A stretch of 64,000 nt of DNA from Vulcanimicrobiota bacterium (GTDB lineage: Bacteria > Vulcanimicrobiota > Vulcanimicrobiia > Vulcanimicrobiales > Vulcanimicrobiaceae): positions 744,001 through 808,000 of the forward strand of contig PMSI01000003.1 of the NCBI GenBank assembly GCA_003168375.1. The letters are read 5' to 3'. Within the stretch, counting starts at the first letter, position 1; every line of letters begins with the position of its first letter. Below, piece by piece: positions 52,131 through 60,495 of this stretch. The position numbers were made by a program, and so were the translations under genes. The notes below the pieces were generated by a model. It saw only the letters and a program-made list of their open reading frames with translations. It was not told where the DNA came from and ran no database searches.

Positions 52131-53818
52131 TGGATGCACTGATTCGTAGTGCAGATCCCACCGCAGCAGGGCATGCCGGGCTTGCAGCACGTCTTGCCGC
52201 AGCACGTCGCGCCGGGCTTGCAGCATAGTCCCGGGGTGTACTGGCACGGGACGGTGCCTTTGCGCTTGCACGCGGCAGTGGTGCACTTCCCCTTGACGCA
52301 GGTTTGGTTCGAGGCGCAGCACACGCCGTTGCAGCAGACCGGGTTGGTCAGACCGCAGGACGTCTTTCCGCACGGCTTACCGTAGGCGCATGTATTGTTG
52401 TGGCAGATCGCGCCCGGGCCGCAGCACTTCCCGCCGCACAGCGTGCCGTTGCAGCAGACCTTGGCCCCGCCCGGCCCCGTGAGACACTTCTCGTTCGGGC
52501 CGCAGCAGGTGCTGCCGCAGAGCGTCGTTCCGCTGCAGCAGAACTCGTTGCCGGCGCCGTCCTTCATGCACTTGCCGCTGCAGCACTGGCCGCCGCAGAG
52601 CGACTGCCCCTTGGAGCAGCAGATCAGCCCGTAACTCGACGCGCAGTACTGACTCGAATTACAGCAGATGCTCCCGCAGCACGTCGAGCCCTTCGCACAA
52701 CACGTATCGTACCAATAGCCGCCGAACTCCGTGTTGCACCCGAAGGTTCCGGACGGACAACAGAAACCGTAGTTGGCGCTTTCGGTCTTCGGATGGCTGC
52801 ACACCGGCATGCCGCCGCCGCAGCAGGTGTCGCCGCAGCACGTGTCGCCGGTTCCGCAGCACGACGATTCGCTGCTGTTCACCGGATGACACTTCACGGA
52901 GCAGCAAGGTCCGCCGGTCTTATAGCAGTCGTTGTTGCAGTTGTTCCAGCTATTGATGCAGAGCGCGATGGGGACCAGGCAAAACGGCCCCGATGCGCAA
53001 CTCGCGTAGGCCTTCGTCTCGCACTCGATCGACTTCGCGTCGCATGCATTGTAGCAATCGGCGCATGGGCCGGAGGGGAAGGTTTGCGCGATTTCGCGCG
53101 AACCGCGATCGTCCGCCGTTCGACGCGCGAGCTCACGCAGCGGCGCGAACAGCTGCGCGCGCGTCGCCGCGACGTCGAGGCCGGGAACGGCCGCATGGTG
53201 GCTCCCGCCGTGACACTGCGCTGCGTTGCTGCTCGCAGTCTGAAACAGCGCGTGGACCGCCTGCGCGAGCGCAGGGTCGACGTGCGCGACCGGTGCGGCT
53301 TTGCCGTCGCGCATCCGCCCCGTCGACTGACCGCCGCTCCCCGTGAAGGCCCGGCCGTCTATGAATCCCGCAACGCTGCCCGCGCGCGTCACCGAGGTGA
53401 CCCGGTGGACACCGCTGTAGCCGGCGCCGTACGTGACGGTGCCCTGCAGCGTCTGGCTCGCGCGGCCCTTCGACGTGCCCGTCTGCGTCGCGCTGTGGGC
53501 GATCTCGAGGACCGTCTTGCCGGAGAGCGTGACGACGATGTGCGTCTTGCCGGAGCGATGCTTGCGTCCGCGGCCGATATGCGTCCCTTGAAGGGTTAGC
53601 GATTGTCCTCGGTAGGACGACCGGGCCGAGAACGTGAGCGTAGTCGAGCTGCCGTCGCCGCTGAGGGAGCACGGGGCGGAGCTCGTGCTCCGCGCCAAAG
53701 CCGGCGGCCGCGCGACGAGGACCGCGGTCCCGGCGACGGCGCCGCCTGCGATCAGGCCGCGTCGAGAGATCGCGCCGCCGGCGAACATTTTTGTCGCCCG
53801 GTCGAACCAGTGTTCCAT
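52127..53818 (-). CDS. Tat-exported cysteine-rich protein
   Basis: 563 residues. The N-terminus has a twin-arginine signal (ISRRGLIAGGAVAGTAVLV), so it may be exported folded or with a cofactor. Residues about 50-200 form a beta-rich region without cysteine pairs. From about residue 260 to the end I count roughly 68 cysteines in 300 residues, largely as CC doublets (GPCCSVKC, SSCCGTGDTCCGDTCC, LCGGQCCSGKC, GATCCGKTCC), a granulin-like repetition of GxTCCGxxCC units. The role is unknown: adhesin, metal or radical-handling protein, or structural polymer. The partner gene encodes a membrane disulfide oxidoreductase. A small gene lies upstream. Confidence 0.85.
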   Translation of the reverse strand: MEHWFDRATKMFAGGAISRRGLIAGGAVAGTAVLVARPPALARSTSSAPCSLSGDGSSTTLTFSARSSYRGQSLTLQGTHIGRGRKHRSGKTHIVVTLSGKTVLEIAHSATQTGTSKGRASQTLQGTVTYGAGYSGVHRVTSVTRAGSVAGFIDGRAFTGSGGQSTGRMRDGKAAPVAHVDPALAQAVHALFQTASSNAAQCHGGSHHAAVPGLDVAATRAQLFAPLRELARRTADDRGSREIAQTFPSGPCADCYNACDAKSIECETKAYASCASGPFCLVPIALCINSWNNCNNDCYKTGGPCCSVKCHPVNSSESSCCGTGDTCCGDTCCGGGMPVCSHPKTESANYGFCCPSGTFGCNTEFGGYWYDTCCAKGSTCCGSICCNSSQYCASSYGLICCSKGQSLCGGQCCSGKCMKDGAGNEFCCSGTTLCGSTCCGPNEKCLTGPGGAKVCCNGTLCGGKCCGPGAICHNNTCAYGKPCGKTSCGLTNPVCCNGVCCASNQTCVKGKCTTAACKRKGTVPCQYTPGLCCKPGATCCGKTCCKPGMPCCGGICTTNQCIQ

Positions 53819-53866
53819 CGCAGCCTCGCTGGTGAGGGGAAGGGGCAACCCCTGGACGCTCTCTCC

Positions 53867-54064
53867 CTACGACAGGACAGCCGCCGATTCCGTCCCGGGC
53901 CGTCGCAAAGCCCGTGCCGGCGGGACGAACCAGGGCCCGGGCCCCTGCCCGACGCCGACGCCGGTACCGAGCACCTCGCCCGGGCCCTCGCAGAGCCCGT
54001 GCTTGATCGGCAACCCGAACGGGACGGTTTCTCCCTGCCCGAGATAGACGTAGAACTCGCTCAC
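53867..54064 (-). CDS. Small Gly/Pro-rich protein upstream of the Cys-rich gene
   Basis: 65 residues starting at GTG 54064, with a strong GGAGGACG ribosome binding site 8 nt before. Sequence features: SEFYVYLGQGETVPFGLPIK, one cysteine (HGLCEGPGE), then Gly-Pro-rich (GVGVGQGPGPWFVPPARA) and a basic end. It ends 48 bp before the Cys-rich gene and is probably in the same transcript. No family is recognised; it might be a precursor peptide or accessory subunit, which is a guess. Confidence 0.5.
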   Translation of the reverse strand: MSEFYVYLGQGETVPFGLPIKHGLCEGPGEVLGTGVGVGQGPGPWFVPPARALRRPGTESAAVLS

Positions 54065-54126
54065 GGCGAGCGTCCTCCGTTCACAGGACCGCGACTGGAG
54101 TGGCGTGAATGGTGGTCGGTCGCCGC

Positions 54127-54202
54127 GGGGGATTAGCTCAGTTGGTAGAGCACTTGCATGGCATGCAAGGGGTCAGGAGTTCGAGTCTCCTATCCTCCAC
54201 CA
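54127..54202 (+). tRNA. tRNA-Ala (GGC)
   Basis: Acceptor GGGGGAT/ATCCTCC, anticodon stem CTTGC/GCAAG and loop ATGGCAT; T arm AGGAGTTCGAGTCTCCT. CCA encoded. Confidence 0.97.
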
Positions 54203-54207
54203 GTCGT

Positions 54208-54235
54208 AAAAGCCCGCGAAAACGCGGGCTTTTTT
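54208..54235 (+). terminator. Rho-independent terminator after tRNA-Ala(GGC)
   Basis: Stem AAAAGCCCGCG / CGCGGGCTTTT with an AAAA loop and a T-run. Confidence 0.88.
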
Positions 54236-54346
54236 ATCGCTCCGTTCAAGGGTCTGCAAACTTCCAGCAAAGTACCTTGCTCCCGCTCCCTCGCTTGCGC
54301 TACAGTCACGGTCCGGGAGTGGCAAGCGAGGGAGATTCTGGAAGCA

Positions 54347-54757
54347 ATGGATGCGCCCGTTCAGGACAGCGTTGATTTCGACCATTTCGTAGACGATCTG
54401 GAGATGCTCATTCCGATGCTCATTCCGGGCGTCCGGCTCGTCCGTGAAGCATCGGGACTGATGGTCACCCGCAGTCGTGCCGACATCGCGATCCAGCGAA
54501 AGTCGTGGTCGGAGTGCGCAATCGTCATGCGTTTCGACGGTACACGCGTCCTCAGCACCACCACCTCGCTCGTCCCATCCGCCATCGCCGACCTGCGTGC
54601 CGACATGATCGGCTTTCTCTGCGGCGCGCCGATACGGTCGTTCTCGATCTGGCCGCACTCCGGTCCCAAGCCCGAACTGAAGACCCGGCGCGCGCGCCGC
54701 CGCCCGGAGCTCCGCCTCGCGACGTGGTGGTCGCGCGAACGGCGCGACGCCGGCTGA
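54347..54757 (+). CDS. Hypothetical protein, 136 residues
   Basis: Starts at ATG 54347. It has an N-terminal acidic part (DFDHFVDDLEMLIPMLIPG), a middle with RSRADIAIQRKSWSEC and RFDGTRVLSTTTSLVPSAIADL, and a very basic C-terminus (KTRRARRRPELRLATWW). No signal peptide. The sequence up to ADMIGFLCG is hydrophobic enough for a small alpha/beta fold. The composition is intermediate, and the basic end could be read into non-coding GC-rich sequence. Located between tRNA-Ala and rnpB. No family is recognised. Confidence 0.5.
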   Translation: MDAPVQDSVDFDHFVDDLEMLIPMLIPGVRLVREASGLMVTRSRADIAIQRKSWSECAIVMRFDGTRVLSTTTSLVPSAIADLRADMIGFLCGAPIRSFSIWPHSGPKPELKTRRARRRPELRLATWWSRERRDAG

Positions 54758-54784
54758 TCGAACCCGCTGCGGCGCGCGAGGCGC

Positions 54785-54813
54785 TTGCGGCGAACGCGCT
54801 TTTCCGGTAGCAT
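54785..54813 (+). promoter_or_regulatory. Promoter of rnpB
   Basis: TTGCGG (54785-54790), 17-bp spacer, TAGCAT (54808-54813); expected start about 54820, matching the 5' end of the RNA. Confidence 0.65.
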
Positions 54814-54818
54814 CGCTC

Positions 54819-55188
54819 GCGCGGAGGGCGCTGGGCCGTCGCGGCGCGCAAGCGTCGAGGAACGTCCGGGCTCCATTGGGCAGGGTGCAGGATAACGTCC
54901 TGTCGGGGCGACTCGAAGGAAAGTGCCACAGAAACAAACCGCCGGTGCTTGCACCGGCAAGGGTGAAATCGTGCGGTAAGAGCGCACGGCGTTCCGCGGA
55001 GACGCGGACGCGGGTAAACCCCACCTGGAGCAAGACTGCTCGTTCCCTGGCTCCGGTCAGGGCCGCCGGCCCGGCGGAAACGAGCTCACGTCGCAACGAG
55101 GCCGGTCGTGAGGCCGACCCCAGAGAGATGACGGCCACGGCCTCTTCGGAGGCTTTGACAGAATCCGGCGTACAGGCGTCCTCCGCGC
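54819..55188 (+). ncRNA. rnpB: RNase P RNA, bacterial class A
   Basis: The catalytic RNA that removes 5' leaders from tRNA precursors. Signature pieces: GAGGAACGTCCGGGCTCC, CAGGGTGCAGGATAACGTC, AAGGAAAGTGCCACAGAAA, GTAAACCCCACCTGGAGCAA, and the 3' end ACAGAATCCGGCGTACAGG. The first and last 13 nt (GCGCGGAGGGCGC and GCGTCCTCCGCGC) pair as helix P1, which defines the ends. Length about 370 nt, normal for type A. It is preceded by a good promoter. Confidence 0.95.
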
Positions 55189-55231
55189 CTCGCACGCAAC
55201 CGGCGGGGTCGCTCCTCGGTCGGAGAGAATA

Positions 55232-55639
55232 ATGTCGACCGTGCCCCACTTCAGCAAGGACCAGACCGTCGAGCAAGCGTTCAAGACGCATGCGGGCGCA
55301 AAACGCGTTTTCGCGCGATTCCATCTCGGCGGATGCTCGCACTGCTCGATCAGCGAGACCGAGACGATCGAACAGGTCAGCGAAGGCTACGGCATCCCGC
55401 TGGGCCTGCTGATGACCGACCTCGAGAAGCTGTTCGAACAGCCGGCCCTCGAGGTCGGCGACACCGTGCGGCTCCCCGACGAGATCCGCGCGAAGATCCC
55501 GCAGTTGACCAGCGTGCCGGAGTTCGGTAAGGTGACCGACCTGGCCGCCGGCGCCTACACGGTCGTCTTCGGCGAGGTCCGGCTGCAAGGGCTTGCGGAA
55601 GATTTCGTCAAGGTCGACCCCGCCGCGGTGCCCGCCTAG
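55232..55639 (+). CDS. DUF1858-like protein with a Cys-x-x-Cys motif
   Basis: 135 residues, start ATG 55232 with GGAGAGAA upstream. The N-terminal half is like DUF1858: FSKDQTVEQAFKTHAGAKRVFARF, then GGCSHCSISETETIEQVSEGYGIP, with the CxxC typical of that domain, often found with Fe-S or redox proteins. The second half (SVPEFGKVTDLAAGAYTVVFGEVRLQGLAEDFV) is a separate small domain. Function unknown. Directly downstream of rnpB. Confidence 0.72.
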   Translation: MSTVPHFSKDQTVEQAFKTHAGAKRVFARFHLGGCSHCSISETETIEQVSEGYGIPLGLLMTDLEKLFEQPALEVGDTVRLPDEIRAKIPQLTSVPEFGKVTDLAAGAYTVVFGEVRLQGLAEDFVKVDPAAVPA

Positions 55640-56017
55640 CTAGATCGGCTTGCGGTCCGCGAAGCTTTCGTCGGTGCCGTGCCACTGGGTGAGCTCGACC
55701 TCGCCGGCTTTCCAGCAGAGATAGACCGGGCGTCCATCGCGCATCGACGGGAAGTCGAGGAGTCCGAGGTCGAGGTCCTTGACGACGCAGCCGTGCGCTT
55801 CGATCCGGTTGATGAGCCGCACGATCTCGGCCTTGAGCTCGGTGAACGCGCGCGAGCGGCGGCGGTCGCGCGTGCTGTCGGGGCGGCCGACGCGGAGCGC
55901 CGGGTCGGTCTCGAGCAGCCGGATCGCGAGGTCGCGACGCTTCGCCCAGAGCTCCTCGAGGAGGGGCTCCAGCACCGGGATGAGGGCGTTGGCTTTCTCG
56001 GCCGAAAAGAGCTTCAT
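55640..56017 (-). CDS. DUF2203 family protein
   Basis: A 125-residue protein of DUF2203: MKLFSAEKANALIPVLEPLLEELWAKRRDL is the usual N-terminus, and GCVVKDLDLGLLDFPSMRDGRPVYLCWKAGE the conserved C-terminal block ending in HGTDESFADRKPI. Function unknown. Its start codon directly abuts the rapZ start codon on the other strand (CAT then ATG, no intergenic base), so each promoter must lie inside the other gene. It is convergent with the DUF1858-like gene and the two genes abut. Confidence 0.85.
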   Translation of the reverse strand: MKLFSAEKANALIPVLEPLLEELWAKRRDLAIRLLETDPALRVGRPDSTRDRRRSRAFTELKAEIVRLINRIEAHGCVVKDLDLGLLDFPSMRDGRPVYLCWKAGEVELTQWHGTDESFADRKPI

Positions 56018-56872
56018 ATGCGCCGTCTCGTCATCGTAACGGGGCTCTCGGGCGCGGGCAAGAGCCAGGCGATGAAATCGCTCGAGGACTTCGGCTTCGC
56101 CTGCCTCGACAACGCCCCGCCCGTGCTCGCCCGGCCGTTCATCGCGCTCGCCGAAGAGGCCGGCTATACCAACGCCGCCCTGGCGCTCGACGTGCGTACG
56201 CTGGGACCGTTCGGGAACGCCGTCGCGGCGCTCGACGAGCTCGAGGCGGCCGGCCTGCACGCCGAGGTGCTGTTCCTCGACGCCGAGGACGAGACGCTGA
56301 TCCGGCGCTACAGCGAGACGCGGCGGCGTCACCCGTTCGGCGAAGACGGCGTCGGCCTGGCCGAAGCGATCGACGCGGAGCGAGCCTCGCTGGCGGCGCT
56401 GCGCGATCGCGCGAGCGTGGTGTGGGACACGACGCGGCTCACCCTCGGGCAGCTCAAGGATCGGATCGGCACCACGTTCGCCGGGACGGACGCTCGACGG
56501 CTGCGCATCAGTATCGTCGCGTTCGGGTTCAAGTACGGCGTGCCGCTCGACGCGGACCTCGTCTTCGACGTGCGTTTCCTGCCGAACCCGAACTACGTCG
56601 AGGGACTGCGGGAACTCACCGGCGCCGACGCTCCGGTCGCAGCGTACCTCGAGGCGATCCCCGACACCGAGGCCTTTCTGGAACGGTTCGTCCCGCTGAT
56701 CGATTTCCTGGTGCCGCGGTACGAGCGCGAAGGCAAATCGCAGGTAACGATCGCGATCGGCTGCACCGGCGGGCGGCACCGCAGCGTCTATCTCGGCCGG
56801 CGCCTGCAGCGCCATCTGAGCGAGACCACCGGGGCGCTGGCGACCTTTGACGCCCGCGACGTGAACCGATGA
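56018..56872 (+). CDS. rapZ: RNase adapter protein RapZ
   Basis: 284 residues. A P-loop protein with Walker A GLSGAGKSQ near residue 10, FACLDNAPP, and the C-terminal IGCTGGRHRSVYLGRR motif typical of the family. In E. coli RapZ guides RNase E to GlmZ; in Gram-positives the orthologue YvcJ has nucleotide-binding activity. Followed by yvcK with an ATGA overlap, the usual rapZ-yvcK pair (the whiA partner is not seen). ATG 56018 is the family's canonical start and directly abuts the DUF2203 start. Confidence 0.96.
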   Translation: MRRLVIVTGLSGAGKSQAMKSLEDFGFACLDNAPPVLARPFIALAEEAGYTNAALALDVRTLGPFGNAVAALDELEAAGLHAEVLFLDAEDETLIRRYSETRRRHPFGEDGVGLAEAIDAERASLAALRDRASVVWDTTRLTLGQLKDRIGTTFAGTDARRLRISIVAFGFKYGVPLDADLVFDVRFLPNPNYVEGLRELTGADAPVAAYLEAIPDTEAFLERFVPLIDFLVPRYEREGKSQVTIAIGCTGGRHRSVYLGRRLQRHLSETTGALATFDARDVNR

Positions 56873-58218
56873 GCAAACGCTTCACCCGCTCGATCGGCCT
56901 CGCACGCTGGCTCCAACCGGGCCTGGGCGTGAAACGCTGGCTCCTGCTCGCCTTCCTCGGCGCGGCCCTGTTCGTCAACGGCGTCTCGCGCTATCTCACG
57001 GACGAAGGCGTGACGCTGCGCGTCAACGAGTTCGTCGACTGGCTGGTCGCCGAGCTCTTCCCGCCGGCCTATTTGTCGTGGGTCTTCATGGTCGTCGGCG
57101 CGCTGCTGGTCGCGCTCGGGATCTGGCGCTGGCTCAACGCGATCGTCACCGCGGTCGCGCCGCACGGCACCAGCGACGTGATCGGCGCGATCCGCGAGCG
57201 CCGCCTCGAGCGCGGCTACAAGATCCTGGTGGTCGGCGGCGGGACCGGCCTCTCGACGATGCTGCGCGGTCTCAAGAAGATCTCCACGAATCTGACCGCG
57301 GTCGTCACCGTCAGCGACGACGGCGGCTCGTCGGGACGGCTCCAAAAAGAGCTCGGCGTTCTGCCGCCGGGCGACATCCGCAACTGTCTGGTCGCGCTCG
57401 CCGACGACGAGGCGCTGGTCACCGAGCTCTTTGGCTATCGTTTCCAGGGCGGGGAAGGGCTCAGCGGCCATTCGTTCGGGAACCTGTTTCTCGCGGCGAT
57501 GACCGGGATCACCGGAAACTTCGACGAGGCGATCAAGGTGTCGAGCCGCGTCCTCAACGTGAAAGGACGCGTCCTGCCCTCCACGCTCGCCATCGCACGA
57601 CTGTGCGCGAAGCTCACCGACGGCAGCATCGTCGAGGGTGAGACCAACATCACCAAGACGCACGGGACGATCGAGAGCGTCTTCCTCGACCCGCCGTACG
57701 CCGCCCCGCTCGACGAGGTCATCACGGCGATCCGCGACGCCGACGCGATCGTGCTCGGACCTGGTTCGCTCTACACCTCGATCATGCCGAACCTGCTGAT
57801 CGACCGCATCGGGCGCGAGATCGAGGCGGCGAGCGCGGTGAAGATCTACGTCTGCAACGTCATGACGCAGCCCGGCGAGACCGACGGCTACACCGCCTCC
57901 GCGCACGTCCGCGCGCTGCTGCGTGGCGCCGGCGGCGCGCACATCTGCGACGTCACGGTGGTCAACGATGAGCTGCCGCACAAGCTGCGCGAAGCCTATG
58001 CCGAAGAGGGACAGCTGCCGGTGCAGGTCGACGAGGAGGCGCTGGCCGCACTCGGCGTCCGCGTGGTGCGCGCGAACGTGATCAGCGAGACCGACACGGT
58101 CCGTCACGACAGCGACCGGCTCGCCGCGGTGGTGGTCGGGATCATCGACGAGGCGGTCGCCGAGCGCGCCAGCTACGTGCGGTTCCGGCCGAGCCCCGGA
58201 CCGGCGGCCGCGACGTGA
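56869..58218 (+). CDS. yvcK: YvcK/CofD-like protein with N-terminal membrane segments
   Basis: 449 residues. Residues 1-115 carry two hydrophobic helices (LLLAFLGAALFVNGV and LSWVFMVVGALLVALGIW), an extension present in several phyla. The YvcK domain follows, with ILVVGGGTGLSTMLRGLK near residue 122, VSDDGGSSGRLQ, PPGDIRNCLVALAD, and GLSGHSFGNLFLAAM. YvcK affects gluconeogenic growth and cell-wall morphology in Bacillus. Translationally coupled to rapZ (ATGA). It ends 7 bp before the convergent gene at 58226. Confidence 0.93.
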   Translation: MSKRFTRSIGLARWLQPGLGVKRWLLLAFLGAALFVNGVSRYLTDEGVTLRVNEFVDWLVAELFPPAYLSWVFMVVGALLVALGIWRWLNAIVTAVAPHGTSDVIGAIRERRLERGYKILVVGGGTGLSTMLRGLKKISTNLTAVVTVSDDGGSSGRLQKELGVLPPGDIRNCLVALADDEALVTELFGYRFQGGEGLSGHSFGNLFLAAMTGITGNFDEAIKVSSRVLNVKGRVLPSTLAIARLCAKLTDGSIVEGETNITKTHGTIESVFLDPPYAAPLDEVITAIRDADAIVLGPGSLYTSIMPNLLIDRIGREIEAASAVKIYVCNVMTQPGETDGYTASAHVRALLRGAGGAHICDVTVVNDELPHKLREAYAEEGQLPVQVDEEALAALGVRVVRANVISETDTVRHDSDRLAAVVVGIIDEAVAERASYVRFRPSPGPAAAT

Positions 58219-58225
58219 GCACCGG

Positions 58226-58975
58226 TCACCGGATGCTGAGCCGCGCTCTGTACGGGACGTCGGTCTCCGAGCTGCTGTCGACGTTCAACTGGTACGAGCC
58301 GGACGCCGACAGCGTGAACGCTGCGCCGGGCGTCAACGGCGCGCTGCTGCCGTTGGGCCCGAACAGTGTGAGCGTTACCTGGGCCGGCGAGCTCACCCCG
58401 TCCACCGTCACGCGCTGCCCTTTCGCTGCGTCGAAGCTGTAGGCGTCATACCACCCGAGCGACGCCGTTCCGTGTAGCCGCGCCGACGAGGCGCCGGCGG
58501 CGAACCGTACCGGGATCGCGTTCGGCTTGTGCGCGCGGTCCGTTGCGCGCACCCGGGCGCTCGCAACGACGACGTACGTTCCGCCGCGAAACGCATACGT
58601 CGTCTCTTCAGCGACCAGGGCGCTGTCGTGCGTATCGAAGATCAGTCCGGGGAGCGGTTGCGCGCGATCGGCGTCGTGCACGGCAATCGCGAACACGGAC
58701 AGCAGCACGCGAGCGTTTCCGGGTGCGAGGCGGATCGCGTAGGACGGGCAGTTCTGTGCCCCGCAGATGCACGGGTCTTGCACGTCGGCAAGGATCACCG
58801 CGTCGCCCCCAACGCGCCCGAGCGTTCGGATCGATGCGCCGGCGGCGGCCTTTCGCTTCTGCGCGGCGTCGCAACCCGCGGCGTCCTCGCCGCGCGAGAT
58901 CACCGCGAGCACGGCCGCGTGGGGTGCGTCGAGCGGAACGGCCGCGATGTATGCGGCGAGGAACGCGACGAGCAT
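58226..58975 (-). CDS. Secreted hypothetical protein with a C-terminal PPC-like domain
   Basis: 249 residues. Short hydrophobic N-terminus (LVAFLAAYIAAVPLD); cysteines clustered in DPCICGAQNCPSY; then a beta-rich C-terminal half with WYDAYSFDAAKGQRVTVDGVSSPAQVTLTLFGPNG and LTPGAAFTLSASGSYQLNV, resembling the bacterial pre-peptidase C-terminal (PPC) domain of secreted proteins. Lies 1 bp after the stop of glycerate kinase on the same strand. Confidence 0.65.
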   Translation of the reverse strand: MLVAFLAAYIAAVPLDAPHAAVLAVISRGEDAAGCDAAQKRKAAAGASIRTLGRVGGDAVILADVQDPCICGAQNCPSYAIRLAPGNARVLLSVFAIAVHDADRAQPLPGLIFDTHDSALVAEETTYAFRGGTYVVVASARVRATDRAHKPNAIPVRFAAGASSARLHGTASLGWYDAYSFDAAKGQRVTVDGVSSPAQVTLTLFGPNGSSAPLTPGAAFTLSASGSYQLNVDSSSETDVPYRARLSIR

Positions 58976-58976
58976 C

Positions 58977-60134
58977 TCAGCCTCCGTGATCGGTACGGGA
59001 TGACGGCAACAACGCCGTCACCCGGGCAGCGGCTGCACGCAGGTTCGCTGCGGCGCCGACGATCGCATCGTGAAGCGCGAGCGGTCCCGGTGCGATGGGG
59101 ACGCAGACGACGCCGCGCGCGCGCAGCGCCGGTTCGGCAGCGAGCTCGACGCTGCCGCCGAACGCGATCACCGGAACGCGTGCCGCGCGCGCCAGCGCCG
59201 CGACACCGTCGACGACCTTTCCGCGCAGCGTCTGCTCGTCGATCCGTCCCTCGCCGGTGAAGCACCAGTCGGCGCCGCGCAGCGCGGCGGCGAGACCGCG
59301 CAGCTCGGCGATCAGCACGACGCCGCGCTCCAGACGCGCGCCGCACGCGCTCGCCAGTGCCCAGCCGAGGCCACCGGCGGCGCCGGCGCCGGGCAGTGCG
59401 CGGAGATCGCGGCCAGTCGCAGCGGTCATCGCGCCGGCGAGCCGCGCCAGAACACCGTCGAGGAAGGCGACGTCCTCCGGCGACGCCCCCTTCTGCGGTC
59501 CGTACACCGCCGCCGCGCCGCTCGCGCCCAGCAGCGGGTTGTCGACGTCGCACGCGATCGCCAGATCGACAGCCTGCCCTGAGCCTGCCGAAGGGCGCAA
59601 ACGCGCGTCGAGGGCGCTCAGATCGACGCGTGCGACGCGCGCGAGCGCCTCCGGTGTCGGCTCGAGCGTCGTACCCGCCGCGTCGAGGAAGCGCGCGCCG
59701 AGCGCGGCCAGCGCGCCCGCGCCGCCGTCGGTCGTGGCGCTGCCGCCGATCCCCAGCACGATGCGCGTCGCGCCGTGGTCCAGCGCGTCACGCAGCAGTT
59801 CACCGGTCCCCAGCGTGGTCGCGCGGCGCGCGTCGAGCCCGTCGCCGAGCAGCGCGAGCCCCGATGCCGCCGCCATCTCGACCACCGCCGCTGCACCATC
59901 GCGTGCGTACGTTGCGCTGACCGGGACGCCGAGAGGGCCGCTCACGCGCACGGTGATCGCGCTCGCGCCGCTCGCGACGAAGGCATCGACGGTGCCGTCA
60001 CCGCCGTCAGCCATTGGGATCAGATCGCAGATCGCGTCGGGGACGATGTCGCGGATCCCGGCCGCCAGCGCTGCGGCAACCCCCGCGGCGTCGAGGCTCC
60101 CCTTGAACTTGTCCGGAGCGACGACGACGCGCAC
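58977..60134 (-). CDS. glxK: Glycerate kinase
   Basis: 385 residues of the glycerate kinase type 1 family (GarK/GlxK), phosphorylating glycerate from glyoxylate metabolism. Canonical motifs: VVVAPDKFKGSL at the start, PMADGGDGTVDAF near residue 40, IGGSATTDGGAGALAALGARF near residue 130, and TGEGRIDEQTLRGK near residue 290. A copy of the palindromic repeat is translated inside (LRPSAGSGQAVDLAIACDV, residues about 182-192), just before the conserved DVDNPLLG segment, adding about 9 residues in frame. Downstream of the 60151 gene by 16 bp. Confidence 0.92.
   Translation of the reverse strand: MRVVVAPDKFKGSLDAAGVAAALAAGIRDIVPDAICDLIPMADGGDGTVDAFVASGASAITVRVSGPLGVPVSATYARDGAAAVVEMAAASGLALLGDGLDARRATTLGTGELLRDALDHGATRIVLGIGGSATTDGGAGALAALGARFLDAAGTTLEPTPEALARVARVDLSALDARLRPSAGSGQAVDLAIACDVDNPLLGASGAAAVYGPQKGASPEDVAFLDGVLARLAGAMTAATGRDLRALPGAGAAGGLGWALASACGARLERGVVLIAELRGLAAALRGADWCFTGEGRIDEQTLRGKVVDGVAALARAARVPVIAFGGSVELAAEPALRARGVVCVPIAPGPLALHDAIVGAAANLRAAAARVTALLPSSRTDHGG
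59570..59597. repeat. Palindromic repeat copy H, inside glycerate kinase
   Basis: GCCTGCCCTGAGCCTGCC followed by GAAGGGCG; read on the minus strand as RPSAGSGQA in frame. Confidence 0.8.
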
Positions 60135-60150
60135 GCGGGCCGCGGACCTG

Positions 60151-60495
60151 CTATTGCTTCGTGAGCGGAATGTCGACGGTGATCGTCTGACCCATCGAGA
60201 TGCTGCCGTCGTACGCAGCCTGGAGCGGGGCCGAATAGCCCTGCGGAGGCTGGGGACGGAGCGTGTACGTCCCCAGCGGGATGTTCACGACGCGATACGA
60301 CCCGTCGCTCCCGCTGGAGGAGCCCAGGATCGTATCGACGGTTACCGAGACGCCCGCGATCGGCTGGTTCGTCGCGCTGTCGAAGACGCGGCCTACGATC
60401 GTCCCGTAGTTCTGTGCCGGCGGGATCTGCGGGCCGCCGCACGCGGCGAGGAGCCCGAGCCCCACGGCGAGGACGGCGAAGCGCGGTGCCCTCAC
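60151..60495 (-). CDS. Lipoprotein with a carboxypeptidase-regulatory-like domain
   Basis: 114 residues starting at GTG 60495 (overlap GTGA with the previous gene). Lipobox LLAAC directs lipid attachment and membrane anchoring. The mature part is one beta-sandwich (TIVGRVFDSATNQPIAGVSVTV, SDGSYRVVNIPLGTYTLRP) of the CarboxypepD_reg-like/SpaA-like type, usually an adhesion or binding module. Function unknown. Confidence 0.82.
   Translation of the reverse strand: MRAPRFAVLAVGLGLLAACGGPQIPPAQNYGTIVGRVFDSATNQPIAGVSVTVDTILGSSSGSDGSYRVVNIPLGTYTLRPQPPQGYSAPLQAAYDGSISMGQTITVDIPLTKQ

Noticed and set aside
54819-55188. A cobalamin-type riboswitch before the DUF1858 gene
   Set aside because: The GC-rich structured region is RNase P RNA; all its signature blocks are present.
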